Of a stretch of 64,000 nucleotides of DNA, positions 34,324 to 44,874 are shown piece by piece. The first letter of the stretch is position 1. Each line of letters starts with the position of its first letter. The stretch comes from Acanthococcus lagerstroemiae (lineage: Eukaryota > Arthropoda > Insecta > Hemiptera > Eriococcidae), in NCBI GenBank assembly GCA_031841125.1, contig CM063109.1:65044914-65108913 (forward strand). Direction: 5' to 3'. Under the pieces are notes generated by a model. The model worked only from the letters and a program-made list of their open reading frames with translations, searched no databases and was not told the origin of the DNA. Both the position numbers and the translations under genes were made by a program.

Positions 34324-34494
34324 AGAGCACCTGGTAAGAACCGAGTGTGGACATCCGCCATGTTGAGTCCAACTGCGCGCGTCGATGCCGAATTGACTAC
34401 CCGGTTCGCTCCGCTAGCTCCGCATAGTCGGATTCGGCATCGACGGGCGCGGTTGGACTCAAGATGGCGGATGTCCATACTCGGTTGTGCTCTA
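34324..34494. mobile_element. GC-rich foldback element with 8-bp target duplication
   Basis: 171 bp made of two inverted arms of about 75-80 bp that match closely (shared blocks GTGGACATCCGCCAT, TGAGTCCAAC, CGTCGATGCCGAAT) around a loop of about 25 bp. It begins AGAGCAC and ends GTGCTCT(A). Identical ACCGTGTT octamers flank it (34,316-34,323 and 34,495-34,502). It could fold into one long hairpin. It is more GC-rich than the surroundings. An 8-bp duplication suits hAT-like or P-like elements. Confidence 0.88.
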
Positions 34495-34502
34495 ACCGTG
34501 TT

Positions 34503-34854
34503 CGAGTGTGAGGCCTGGGAGCAGGAGAGGCGTGGGTACGGTCATAGCGACCGATCCCTGTGGCAACACGAGCGATAGCGACGGCGTGATCGACCGTCTC
34601 GCACAGGACACCTTAGTTCCCGAAATTCTGACAAGTGGAAACGGATGGAATCGGGTATTGGCCTTTGTCACGACCGTCATGAAGAAGATGCAGACAGAGT
34701 GGTCAAGGAAGAGGAACGACGAACAAAGCTCGGCCCACACTGGACACAACGACGTGCCATCCTAGAGCTGCTGCAGCTGCTGCGGACCCCCGACAGGGTT
34801 CACTCCGCCATCACCGCCTTCCTGCGCCGTCGCACGTACCAGACGAGGAGGTAG
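34503..34854 (+). pseudogene. GC-rich coding relic, possibly C-terminus of an R1-clade non-LTR retrotransposon
   Basis: Two overlapping plus frames look protein-like. One (34,508-34,765) reads DGVIDRLAQDTLVPEILTSG then NGWNRVLAFVTTVMKKMQTEW; a V-P-x-L....W..V..F...VM..K pattern near the end is typical of the C-termini of R1-clade retrotransposon proteins as I know them. The other (open from 34,579, stop at 34,854) has an arginine/leucine-rich end, ILELLQLLRTPDRVHSAITAFL. Base composition is clearly GC-richer than neighbours. Which frame was used is uncertain, and an ancient host exon cannot be excluded. Confidence 0.4.
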
Positions 34855-35689
34855 GGGTGAAGGAAGAAAGCGCGTCCGACTGTGGTGCACTCGAATATCA
34901 GGTTAATGCTGGTTGAGCGTTGTCTCGGTCAGTAGGGTGTCCAATAAGGGCCAGTGTTCCCACCCCTACGGAATTGCCCGTAAAAGTACGGATTTATTTG
35001 AAAATACGGACATTTATACAATTTGTACGGATTTCTCTGTAAAACCGGGTTTTTAATGGGTCTTTTCGATGTTTCGTCTAATTATTTTCACGACGTATGT
35101 TGTCGAAGTGCCAGCACTGCTAGCAGTTTTGCCAATGCGGAATCCGCTTGTAAATGTCCTAGGAAAAGACCCTAATGCGTGCGAGCTTTAGATCCTTTTC
35201 TGTGGACCTTACCAAACAGAAATACCTCAAACTCCTGTATCGATGAAGAAAGCAGCCTTCTAATGCCACCCGACAGACCTGAAGCCCGAAACCAAAAAAA
35301 CAAAATTAAAACGCTAAATAAGTAGATGAAAAAAATCATTCTTCTGCTAGAAAATTAGCGAAAATCATGGTAGGGCTACTGTACTTTCATAGAGAAAAAT
35401 CATGTAATCTTTACTCCTTCGTGCCCCAGTAGACGGCCTGTGAGTGCAATTTGCACAATGGCTGCAAAACTAAGATTGTGTGCAACTATAAATATACTTT
35501 TTTTTTGGTTCGATTTTTTAATGAGCACTATGATTTAAAAAAAAATAGAAATAGAAATTCCTAACTTGAAAAATGTCTGCAGTCATATCCTGGAGACAAA
35601 AATTATTCAAAAACATTGATACATTATTATAGATACTCGTACTAAAAAAGTCAATGGTGAAATTAGGTTACGATATAAATGTCAGCATC

Positions 35690-36180
35690 TGCCAGAAAAT
35701 CCAAATTGGAGGCAAGGGTTAAATTTAATTCTTAAGTCAAAACCATGGTACAAAAGTTAAACTGGAAGTTAACGTACAAATCTAAGTTAGAATAGGAGCT
35801 GACAACCATGTCAGGAGTTTCAACTCAGTCTGAGTAAAACATAGATGTATAATTTGTATAAAAAGTTGAAGTCAGAGATGAATTCAAAGTGCAAGTTACT
35901 GAACAGAAAATGCAAGTTGGAATCAGAGTGAAAATGGAAATGAATTGCAGTGGAAGTAGAAATCAGAGACATGAACTAAGAAGTTGGCGTGGACATGGAA
36001 TATGGAGCCGAAGAAGGTAAGATTGGGTAAGGTGTAGAACTTGAAATGAAAGTAGATGTCGAAGGAAGAGAGGGAGACCCAAATAAATTGGAGAGTCGTA
36101 GATGAACTGAGAAGTCAGAGTCTAGCAAGAAATAAAATTTGGAGTAGGAAGTCCAAGTAGAGTCGGTTAGAAGTATGTGA
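35690..36180. repeat. purine-rich degenerate repeat
   Basis: A run of GAAGT, AAGTTGGA, AGTCAGAG and AAATGGAAATG-like words with little pyrimidine on the plus strand, without a fixed period. A similar patch is at about 37,085-37,150. Both lie inside the 3.1-kb hAT-like element. Confidence 0.55.
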
Positions 36181-36742
36181 AGTTTTGATTTGAGTAGGAT
36201 TCTGAATCGCCAAAGGCCCACAGCCTGACCCTTTTTGAAGTGCCGAGATTAATGTCTGGTCAAAATTTGAATTAAAGTTCAGGGTGTGATAGGTATCTGG
36301 ATCGGCCGCACTGTTTTTCATGTTTCTCTTAATTTTCTTTCTCGCTCCGATATCGGCATCACTGTCGATATCGGACCATGCCGATGTCGGACCGAGATCA
36401 AGATGGCCGACTGGCCTCTACCTATTGGTTTTTCCTGCAGGTAGTGGTCAGTTGAGTCTCGTACATCGGAGCAAGGCGATGGCTCAACAACCGCGTTACG
36501 GAAAATTCGGAAAATTAGAAAATGGTTTTGGTATTAGTGAAAACTCTATTAACGTAAGATTAAATTCGGAGAACGGTGCGGTTATGAATATTTCGGTTTC
36601 ATTCATATTAATTCGGTGGCTGAAAATGTACTAATTTTGTTCAAAGAAGGTGACAACACGCGGTAATAAAAAATGGGTATGTTGAACTGTTGCTTATTTC
36701 CTCGATAGAGATGATTATCTAATTACAGGGTACATACTCATA

Positions 36743-36815
36743 AAGTTCGACCATTAGCCATTTTTGAGGGCATGCAGGCTTTATTCAAACCTATTCAAAG
36801 CCAATGGTCGAACTT
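36743..36815. repeat. 13-bp perfect inverted repeat with 47-bp spacer
   Basis: AAGTTCGACCATT (36,743-36,755) and AATGGTCGAACTT (36,803-36,815). The arms could be the ends of a tiny palindromic element or a chance hairpin; no target duplication is visible. Confidence 0.5.
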
Positions 36816-38072
36816 CGCCAGAAAATAAGGCATATGTGCTGGAACGTGATCCTCCACCATCATCTCGAAGCGTCATTATTATCATCCATAATCAGGGGCT
36901 CGTGGTTATGTCAGCCTTTTCCCTCTAGGTACAGTGGCTGAGTGGAAATTCGGTGTTGAAAATTAAAGAAAATCGGTAGGTAGCGGATGTGTACGACTTT
37001 GATTTGGTAAATACGAGCCAGGAGGAAATATGTAACGTTTAATTTACGAAATCTGTCACAAGGGTGAACGGAAGGATGTGTTTTACTGAAGCTGAAGTCA
37101 GCAGTTGAAGTTGGAGTGGAGTTCAGTCAAGAGACAAAAATATATGTGGATGAAGAATGTAGTAGTCAATGAATTAAAAAATTTGAAGTGTATTTTAAGA
37201 GAATGCCTTCTGGCATATTTTCACAATTTATGAAATTATTTGTAAGTGCTATTGGTGGATTACAGAACCTTTCTTTTTTAACTCTGTAAAGATCGAATCC
37301 TATCATAATGGAAGTGAAGGAGCTTATTCTCAGCTATGAATTAAGTAACTTATTACGGATATTCATCATAAATTTTATAATGTCTCAGAGGCCTTCCTTC
37401 TTAATTGTAACTGCGAATAAATTGATATAGATAGGTATAACTTAACCGAGTAAATTATAAAAATTGATTGAACACAATGAATTAGTTTAAGATGCCATCA
37501 TAATGATTAATATACAACTTTGAAGTTTCAAGTGGTGTAATTGTTATAGAAATAATTCCAGTTTTATGAAAACCTTGACACAGGTTTCAAAACAGTCAAC
37601 ATAGCCCCCTTTTTTCTTACATTACTATATTACTCATGAAAAAGCTGGAACACATCTCCCCTCCCAACCTTAAGAAGTCTTGAAAATTATGTTGGCTAAA
37701 TTCGTAGTTAGCCTGGTTAAAGTGGTTACTAATCCATTTTTGTGAAGTATTATTACTGCTGTGTGATTTAATCACAATTCGGAATATTGCAATATATGTC
37801 TAGGGATCGATGGATCCGGAGGGGCCATGCAGAAAACGGTCAACCAAGTATGAAATTAATGCTCAAAGTATTTTCTATGGAAGTACTATAAGGTGAAATA
37901 ACTCATTAATTGGAATACTAGCGCGCAGTTCATGTTTTTGCGTTGTGTCTTGTGTGGTCTCAGAATTTGATACGCACTCACATGGAAAAAAAAAAAAAAC
38001 ACTTTAAAAAATACAGATTTTCGAAGGTTCTCACGGATTTTTTCACTTATCAGATGGGAACACTGATAAGGG

Positions 38073-38232
38073 CCCTGGCAGGACAGCACGAATCCGAAGC
38101 GGAGAGATGAAATGGGGACCTGAGCCAGCCTCAAGACCTCTCTAGTCACTGATGTGATACTCGAAAGGGTAGTTTCCGGGGCCTGGGATGCAGTGTGTGG
38201 GAAGCCAATGTGGCATGCGTGCATCGCCACAG
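38073..38232 (-). mobile_element. short SINE-like repeat, family S2, copy B
   Basis: On the minus strand: GTGGCGATGCACGCATGCC, ATTGGCTTCCC, GGAAACTACCCTTTCGAG, TATCACATCAGTGACTAGAG, then the long 3' part GAGGCTGGCTCAGGTCCCC...GCTTCGGATTCGTGCTGTCC. This is the same long form as copy A. Its 3' end touches the target duplication of the hAT-like element at 34,952-38,065. Confidence 0.7.
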
Positions 38233-41200
38233 ACCAATAGATTGGTTCTCGAGTTACATTTTCTCTGGAGACTACTTGTCACTGGCACTTTCATGTCTTT
38301 ACTTTGGCTTTTCGGACTTCGAATATGGGATTGAAAACGAACAACTTATCTATTCTGCACTTCGACACCTCGAACTGGTTGTAACCGCTTATAATTTTTT
38401 TTTTTTTTTAACCAAAACTGTTGCTATTTGGTATTAGCGAAATTGGAATGTTTCATTGCTGCGGTACGTCCCTGATGTTGTTGAACGTACCCGCAATTTT
38501 GTACAATGTAGAGCTACTTCTCTACCCAGATGTCAGATGTTTTTCTTATAGTCACACTCTGGTGAGTAATTTTAAGAACCGATACATTCAGCCGTTTTTT
38601 TGTGCCTTCTCGACGCCTAAAAAACATTGAAAAATTCATTTTCATGGGAAAAACGAATCTAACTTCTCTTTTGTCGAAACACTTGGCATATTCAGCAGAT
38701 GGGCGATTCGCTTCGACGCTGTGTTCATTCGTCTTTGTGTGCGAATTATATCTTCAAAAAAATTATCATAAATGATGATCTACCTATGCTCGATTTATCG
38801 AAAAACGCTGTTTGGTTAACAAATTAGCAGCAGTGTTTTTCAAGGATACTTGTTACAATAGGTTTCTTTTTTTGGTCTATACGTTATTTGATTTTAATAT
38901 TTTTCAAGGATTTTTAATATTGTTTCGGACGAGCGTGACGTTGATATATGAACGATGGATGTGTAAACATCGAAGATCAATCGATCGCTGTTATTAGAGA
39001 GAAAAAAAATTATCATTCGCGTCCTCTTTGTTCTGGTATTTAAGTACGAATATAAATAATGTTTCTGCTCGTCGTGTGTTACCGATTCGGATGTGAAGTG
39101 TAACGTACTCGGTAATTATGTTTTCTGAAAGTCGTTCTGGTACACTGATCTGGAGAAGTAACCATTGAGGTTCATATTGCGTTGCATGAGAAGTAGATTA
39201 GTTCATTTCAATGATGCAGTTGGGAAAAGGTTTCAAGGTTTCAGGAGTGATTGCTGTTTTTATGAATTCTTCTGGTGACTAAAAATATTCAGAACCCTTG
39301 CAGTTTCTTACAGTAACCTTACACTGGGGTTGCTCAGAGACGTTAGTGTAGTTTAAGTAGACTCTTTGATGAAGTACCACTTTTCCCACAGTTGAAGTTT
39401 TGGAAAATACAAACTTAATCATGAACAAGCGGTCCTGTATCAAAGAATTATTGACACGGATATTTTCAATTAGCCTTGTGCGTCACGGTTCGACCGACCG
39501 ACACGAAGATGCCGACCGACACCGAGAACGGACGACGGTCACCGAGAATGTTGTTACAATGACGTCATCACAGCATCTGTTAAGCGTCAACTGAATACGT
39601 GGAACATGTTTGGTAGCCATAAGACATATCCATGTACCGATGTATCTGCATACAGTGTAGATACCCTTCCCATTTTAAATGCATTCGCAATTGCACAAAA
39701 GTCGGTAACCCTCAATTTTGAATGAGCTGAATCAATGACGCTGCCATATAGTGAGGGAAAAACTCCAGCATTTTCTTTCAAATGTTTTTAACACTTTTCG
39801 TATGTTTTTTTGTTTCAGGTGAGCTCGACTGGACTTTAATATCATTTATACCGTTTAAAGCGTGTGAGTACTTTTGCCATTTCAATTCGGTAAATTAAGG
39901 CTTTCATCAAATACGTCAGCGTGAGCTGGTAAAATGAGATAAGTTTTTGTCTTTTTGTCCTCAGTTTGTCATCCGAAATGTTGCCCAACAGGTAGGATGG
40001 ATGTGCAGGTTGTGACGTTCTCTCCCCCGCTTGTGAGATTATACCTAAAAGCGGGTAAATTCACAGACTGGAAAACTTGAAGAGACCGAAATTCTACTAT
40101 TATTTTGTTGTTTGTCGCCGGCTAAAATTTTTGTCAGTATTTGTTGTCTACATCTCCCCTCCCAAAATCAAGTTTTTCAGGCCGACCTCGCTCGCAGTTT
40201 ACAAATTAGAGCATCTACGGATTCTGCCATCGATAAATTCATGATTTTTGTTTTTGTTTTTTTGTCATTTTCGTGTGAAAACTGGGCTTCTGTTGAGTCG
40301 GTCTCAAAGCTACAGGACTTGCCAGACCATCGAAAACCAGCCAGTTAGCTGCTGTGACTCAACCCTTCACCTCCCTGTACCACCGCTCATAAAAATAATA
40401 AGCAACTCCGATGGGAGCGAGCATTAATAAAACAGATACGTGCTGCATAGGAGTGGAACGAAAAAAAAAACCTAGTAGAAAAAATTTTTAAGCTTTTCTC
40501 TTCGGAAGGCTCCGTGAACTATTTTGTTCACTTATCCAGTATTTTTAGCCTGCCAATGGGGCTTAAAGTTTGAGGAAATAGTACATTATAAGAAAAATTT
40601 GACTACCTACGAATTTTGATTATATACTAATAGATTCGTGACCTCTTCCTCCTCCCCCTCCCCCAAAACTATGAATGTATTCGACTTGGATTCGTAGGCT
40701 TGGCTTAGGTTCATGTATTGTACCATACTCATTAAGTTGTTTTATATAGGAAATCAGGCTCACATAATTTGTAGTTATGAGCGAATTTTTTTGAATATAG
40801 CCTCCTGTGGACTAAGATTGAGTGTAACTTATTCATAACGGGGAAGGAAATCAGGGCGAATCGGTTGATGAATAATAAGTCAAATTTAGTTTGAGGGGAA
40901 GTTTAATTTTCAAATTCTGTAGCAATTGCCCAAACTTTAGCCCCTAGTAGCTAGCTAAAACAATTGACCAAATGCGAAAAGTCGTTATACTTGTTATTTT
41001 CTCGCCAGATTGAACTTTTTAAGGGGCCTTAGCTTGTGCAAAACATTGGGTTTTCGTTCTACCTTGACGTGCTCTAAGAACCAGTAACAGTTTAGCTAAT
41101 TTTCAAACCGAAATTCAAAAGGTAAATTGCCATGTACCCAGTTCCACCCGTTTAATCATTTTGGACGGGGATGAGGATTTGAGCGCAAACGAAATAAATG

Positions 41201-43230
41201 AATGCATTTAAATGCTCCAACGAAGTACAAATGATTGTAATAATTCTAGAGTAAATTGTGAAATGAGAGAGGTCAGCAACGTGAATTTCCGGTAGAGTAT
41301 TATTTGCATCTCCCTGAAAACTGTGGAGAAATGAAGAATTATCAGCAAGTTGTAGAAAGACATCTTGAGAAATTTCAGAGACGAGATTCACAAGGTTTTT
41401 ATGGATTTTTTTGTTCTTGTTGACTCGAAATTTCATTTCTGTACCCTCTTGAAGAAAAACCTTCCGAGTCACTGAAACAAGAAGAAGGGATTCAAACTAT
41501 ATGTACTTACGGGCGGTTTCTATTACTAGACAAGAAAAAGATCAATTATTGTACAAATTCGAAATCCTGTGTATAAATGAGCAAAATGTAAGGAAAAGAT
41601 TCGTCAGTTGGTAAGATTGAGGACGAGTTGTTTTTCTTCACTTCCTTTCCAAGTATACTTACTTGTCAATCAAAATTCGGTTCCATTTACGAAATAGCCA
41701 TTACCGGAATGATTCTACAAATTGATCTTACTTTTCTTGGGGAAGCGCTATAGGCGGGACCGAGGCCGATTAATTAATTTTTTAGTTGCATTCGGTCGCG
41801 ACCAAGACCGAGACCGAATGAGTCGAAAACTAGAGAAACTGAGACCGAGAGTGGCCGACCGATTAAAAACGGAGGACTGAAACCGGGAGCGAGTGACCGA
41901 ATAAATCTTCGAAATTGTCATCCCTAGCTAAGGCTAATTAAGGTGCCGCGAATGCGCCGCCATTGTTCAGCTGGTTCTTTATAAATATGAATACTAATTT
42001 TTTAGCGAAATAGTGTACCTGTGTCAAAATTTTGCCCATTTCACCGGCGAAGCATGACGGGTTTCAGAAATGTGGAACCAATAATGTGAAAATCGTTGGC
42101 CATAAGAAGGCTAACTAATTATTTTCGCAATTCGTGTGTTTTTCATCCCGATAGCGCGACGTCGTATTTATTTATTCCCAATTCGTTGAATTATTTTCAA
42201 ACCGATTGCGTATTTTAAATTAGCTGGCGTAAATAAATATATCCCGTTCGTGACTAGTTTTCGAGATTTAGGTTGAAAATATGCAATTAAAAAGTGTATC
42301 CACTATTGGCGAAACCTCGTGTGTATTGGACAGTTGTGACCATGAAATTTCTCTTTATTTAATGTCTCACGTTTTTTATATTTGACATTATGATGTACTT
42401 GGGTATTCGTTTCATTTGGCACTGAAAATGCCGAAAATCAGCTGCAGGGAATTCAGACTTTATAAAATGAGGTGGCGAGTGATTACACTGTATATATAGC
42501 GTGCCTCATTTCATCTTCATATTTATGTGACATGTGAAGTATTTCTGTTACTGCTCGTAAAATTGAATTCTTTCGATCACACCAACTTGCGAAAATTTCC
42601 ACTATTCTACGGCCTCTTATATTCGCGCAGTTGTAAGGGGTCCGAAATTTTCTCGATATTAGAGACCCTGTGTTTCTACTATTTTAAGAACTTTAGAATT
42701 CGTTCAGTCTCATCTAAAAGCTGTGAAATATCGATCTACTCACTTTTTTTAAATGTCTGATGTCTAACTGAGATTTTTAGACGATTTTTTCACGCTCATT
42801 CTCAAGCCAGATTGAGTTTTTATCTGCTGACAGTTTTTGTTTAGAAATAGCCTCTGAACGTTCCAAAAAATCTGTATTTTGGTGTTCTCCAGTTTTGCAT
42901 TTATACCACTTACAAATCTTCTGGAAATGGAATTTAAATCAGGAAATACAAATACGAGTCTTGCCACTTGCTCACATGGCTTACGAATACCCACAGAGTC
43001 AGTCTGACACTTTTGACCATGCAAAAAAATGGTGTTCCTAAATAATGATGTTCTTGCGCTGATTCTGAATTTCACCTTAAAATACTGGATTCAATTTTTT
43101 TTATTCTGAAAGTATGGCCATTAAATAGCTAGCAAATCCAAAATTTAAACTTCGCATCCTCAAAAACAGAATAGTGAGGTTTTATTTTAGAAAATGAAAA
43201 TGTTTTAAATTCTTTTTTTTTTAAAGAAGT
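38233..43230. other. long unassigned stretch
   Basis: No coding domain, RNA or complete element is recognised in nearly 5 kb. A lone CAGGGACGTACCG end (complement) lies at 38,462-38,474. GACCGAGACCGA-like words cluster at 39,485-39,545 and 41,755-41,905. A CRE-type TGACGTCATCAC lies at 39,558. Frames such as 40,112-40,348 and 41,152-41,472 (minus) have no identifiable domain; this stretch could include introns or intergenic DNA of a host gene lying outside the window. Confidence 0.4.
38462..38474. repeat. solitary hAT-type terminal repeat CAGGGACGTACCG (inverted)
   Basis: Exact 13-bp match to the right end of the elements at 9190-9543 and 60,013-60,250. No partner end and no matching octamer duplication are found within several hundred bases to the left, so it may be a remnant of a deleted copy. 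Confidence 0.4.
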
Positions 43231-43242
43231 ATTCATTTCTTT
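43231..43242. repeat. left target-site duplication of the twin-primed RTE
   Basis: ATTCATTTCTTT, identical to 44,863-44,874. The left copy lies in T-rich sequence, so the exact outer limit is uncertain by a few bases. Confidence 0.8.
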
Positions 43243-43261
43243 TTTTTTTATATTATTTCCG

Positions 43262-44202
43262 ATACGAGTTCCATTTCTTTGTTTTCAATCTTAATTTTGG
43301 GGGGGGTTGGTGGCTGTTGATATTATTTTGGATTTATTAAAATTTATTGTAAGACCTGCCTCCCTTCCTTGTTTGTTTAGATCGTTTATCATTTCCTCGA
43401 GCTCGCCTGTTGATTCTGTTATTAATGCGATATCGTCCGCAAATCTTAAATTTGAAATTTTCGCACCGTTCATCGTTAGTCCCTTTTCCTCCCAGTTTAA
43501 TTTTTTAAAGACTTCTTCTAAGGCCGCGATAAATAGGAGGGGGGATAGGGGGTCGCCCTGCCTTACTCCTCTTTTTATATTGAAGTATTCCCCAATTGTA
43601 TCTGTTATAATTCGGCTTTGTGAATCTGAGTATATTTCTTCAACTACATTTATTAATTGTTTTGGAGCCCCTTGAGATTTAAGCGTTTGTAGGATATATC
43701 GATGTTCTAGCGAATCAAAAGCCTTGTTGTAATCTATAAATGCTATATGTATGTCTTGGCCATATTCTTGTGATTTTTCTAATATTTGGTTTAAGGTATG
43801 AAGATGGTCCAGGGTTGAGTATTTTTTTCTAAATCCGGCTTGATTTGGAGGTTGGAAGGGTTCCAGAAAGTTTCTTAGCCTCATTTCTATTAATTTTGTA
43901 AAGATTTTGGAGATCGTAGGAGATAGGCTGATAGGTCTGTAATTTCCAATTTGATGGCGATCGCCCTTTTTAAAAAGGAGGATGACATCCCCTAGTTTCC
44001 AGTTTTTGGGTACTTTACCCGTTAGCAAGATTTTATTGAAGAGCGATGTTAGTACTTTTATCATTTCCTCCCCGCCGTATATTATGTGTTCATTTTGGAT
44101 ACCGTCGTTGCCTGGTGTTTTATTTTTTTTCAGATTTTTTACAACGTATTCTGTTTCAGACAATAGAAAGGGTGGTTCATTTAAATAATATATTTGGGAC
44201 AA
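43262..44202 (-). pseudogene. reverse transcriptase core (RTE-type), inverted 5' part of the element
   Basis: An uninterrupted minus-strand frame of about 300 codons (44,202-43,291). In order: KKNKTPGNDGIQNEHI, WKLGDVILLFKKGDR, GNYRPISLSPTISKIF, NQAGFRKKYSTLDHL, IAFIDYNKAFDSLEH (domain A), KRGVRQGDPLSPLLFIAALE (domain B), NLRFADDIALI (domain C with the catalytic Asp pair) and LTINFNKSK. All main polymerase motifs are present. The frame is lost at a run of eight G (43,298-43,305): one base fewer would let the reading continue to KIKIENKEMELVSE. The ORF start is TTG-like and set by the inversion junction, not by a real start codon. The endonuclease domain is missing. Confidence 0.93.
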
Positions 44203-44796
44203 ACAATCTCTCTCGAAAATAAAATGGAGAAATAAATAAATAGAAGAGCTACTTTGGCATGGAAAAAATTTTGGTCCCTAAAAAACATTTTTAAAGGAAA
44301 ATTCAAAAATACATACAAAAGCGAGATATTCAACATGTGTGTAGCTCCAGTCCTAACGTACGGCTCACCCACCTGGGCCCTGAACAAAAAACTGGAAAAA
44401 ATCATACAAACCACTCAAAATTCAATGATGAGATCCATTCTAAAAATTAAAAGAAAAGACCGCATAAGTATCAAAAATATAACTAAAAAACTGCCAGAAA
44501 TGAAAAACTGTTTACAGACAATTAGAAATTTAAAATGGTCGTGGGCGGGTCATGTAGCGAGAACACATACAAATAAATGGACGTACAGAGCAACATTTTG
44601 GTCCCTATGCGACAAAAGCCGCAAATGTGGCAAACAGAGAACTAGGTGGAGGGATGAAGTCGACAAATTCCTGCGAAACAAACTGTTTCACCGCACTGCC
44701 CAAGACAGAAGGGAATGGGAAAGGCTGAGGGGCACCTTCGCCTATTATGGGCCGGGGGTACATTCAGTACAGGCAAAAAGACAAACAATATATTAA
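44191..44796 (+). pseudogene. C-terminal region of the same RTE polyprotein, non-inverted 3' part
   Basis: Reads YLGQTISLENKMEK, one stop (TAA at 44,233, probably from GAA), then INRRATLAWKKFWSLKNIF, APVLTYGSPTWALNKK, TQNSMMRSILKIKRKDR, LKWSWAGHVAR, RTRWRDEVDKFLR and DRREWERLRGTFAYYGPG; the stop is at 44,794-44,796. It is the direct continuation of the inverted segment in the parent element. Only one stop over 200 codons shows the copy is among the best preserved here. Confidence 0.92.
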
Positions 44797-44862
44797 AATG
44801 TATTAAAATAACCAAATACTGTAAAACAAATGTACCACTAAATAAAAGGTTTTGATTGATTG

Positions 44863-44874
44863 ATTCATTTCTTT
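44863..44874. repeat. right target-site duplication of the twin-primed RTE
   Basis: ATTCATTTCTTT directly after the TTGATTGATTG tail and identical to 43,231-43,242. Confidence 0.8.

Larger units (their letters stand above)
34952..38065. mobile_element. 3.1-kb hAT-like element, family CAGTGTTCCCA, no transposase visible
   Basis: Terminal inverted repeats CAGTGTTCCCA (34,952-34,962) and its complement (38,055-38,065) are perfect over 11 bp; weaker similarity continues inward (TACGGATTT words on the left, AATCCGTGAGAAC on the right-end complement). Identical octamers ATAAGGGC flank it (34,944-34,951 and 38,066-38,073). The inside has no transposase-like frame; it includes a purine-rich degenerate repeat (35,690-36,180) and a short inverted repeat (36,743-36,815). 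It inserted next to the 3' end of SINE-like repeat S2 copy B. Confidence 0.85.
43243..44862 (+). mobile_element. RTE-type retrotransposon with inverted 5' part (twin-primed insertion, TTGAT-tail class)
   Basis: The 3' part (44,191-44,862) is on the plus strand and ends AATAAAAGG plus a TTGATTGATTG tail. The 5' part (44,190-43,256) is on the minus strand. In element order the inverted piece ends at KEMELVSE and the plus piece starts at YLGQTISLENK, adjacent positions in the protein, so almost nothing was lost; the two junctions share the word AATAATATA. Identical ATTCATTTCTTT 12-mers flank the whole (43,231-43,242 and 44,863-44,874). This arrangement is what twin priming during target-primed reverse transcription produces. 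Confidence 0.92.

Noticed and set aside
40112..40348. Exon-like frame after a TTTTTCAG splice-acceptor-like word
   Set aside because: No domain or partner exon; the polypyrimidine-AG word is common in this AT-rich sequence.
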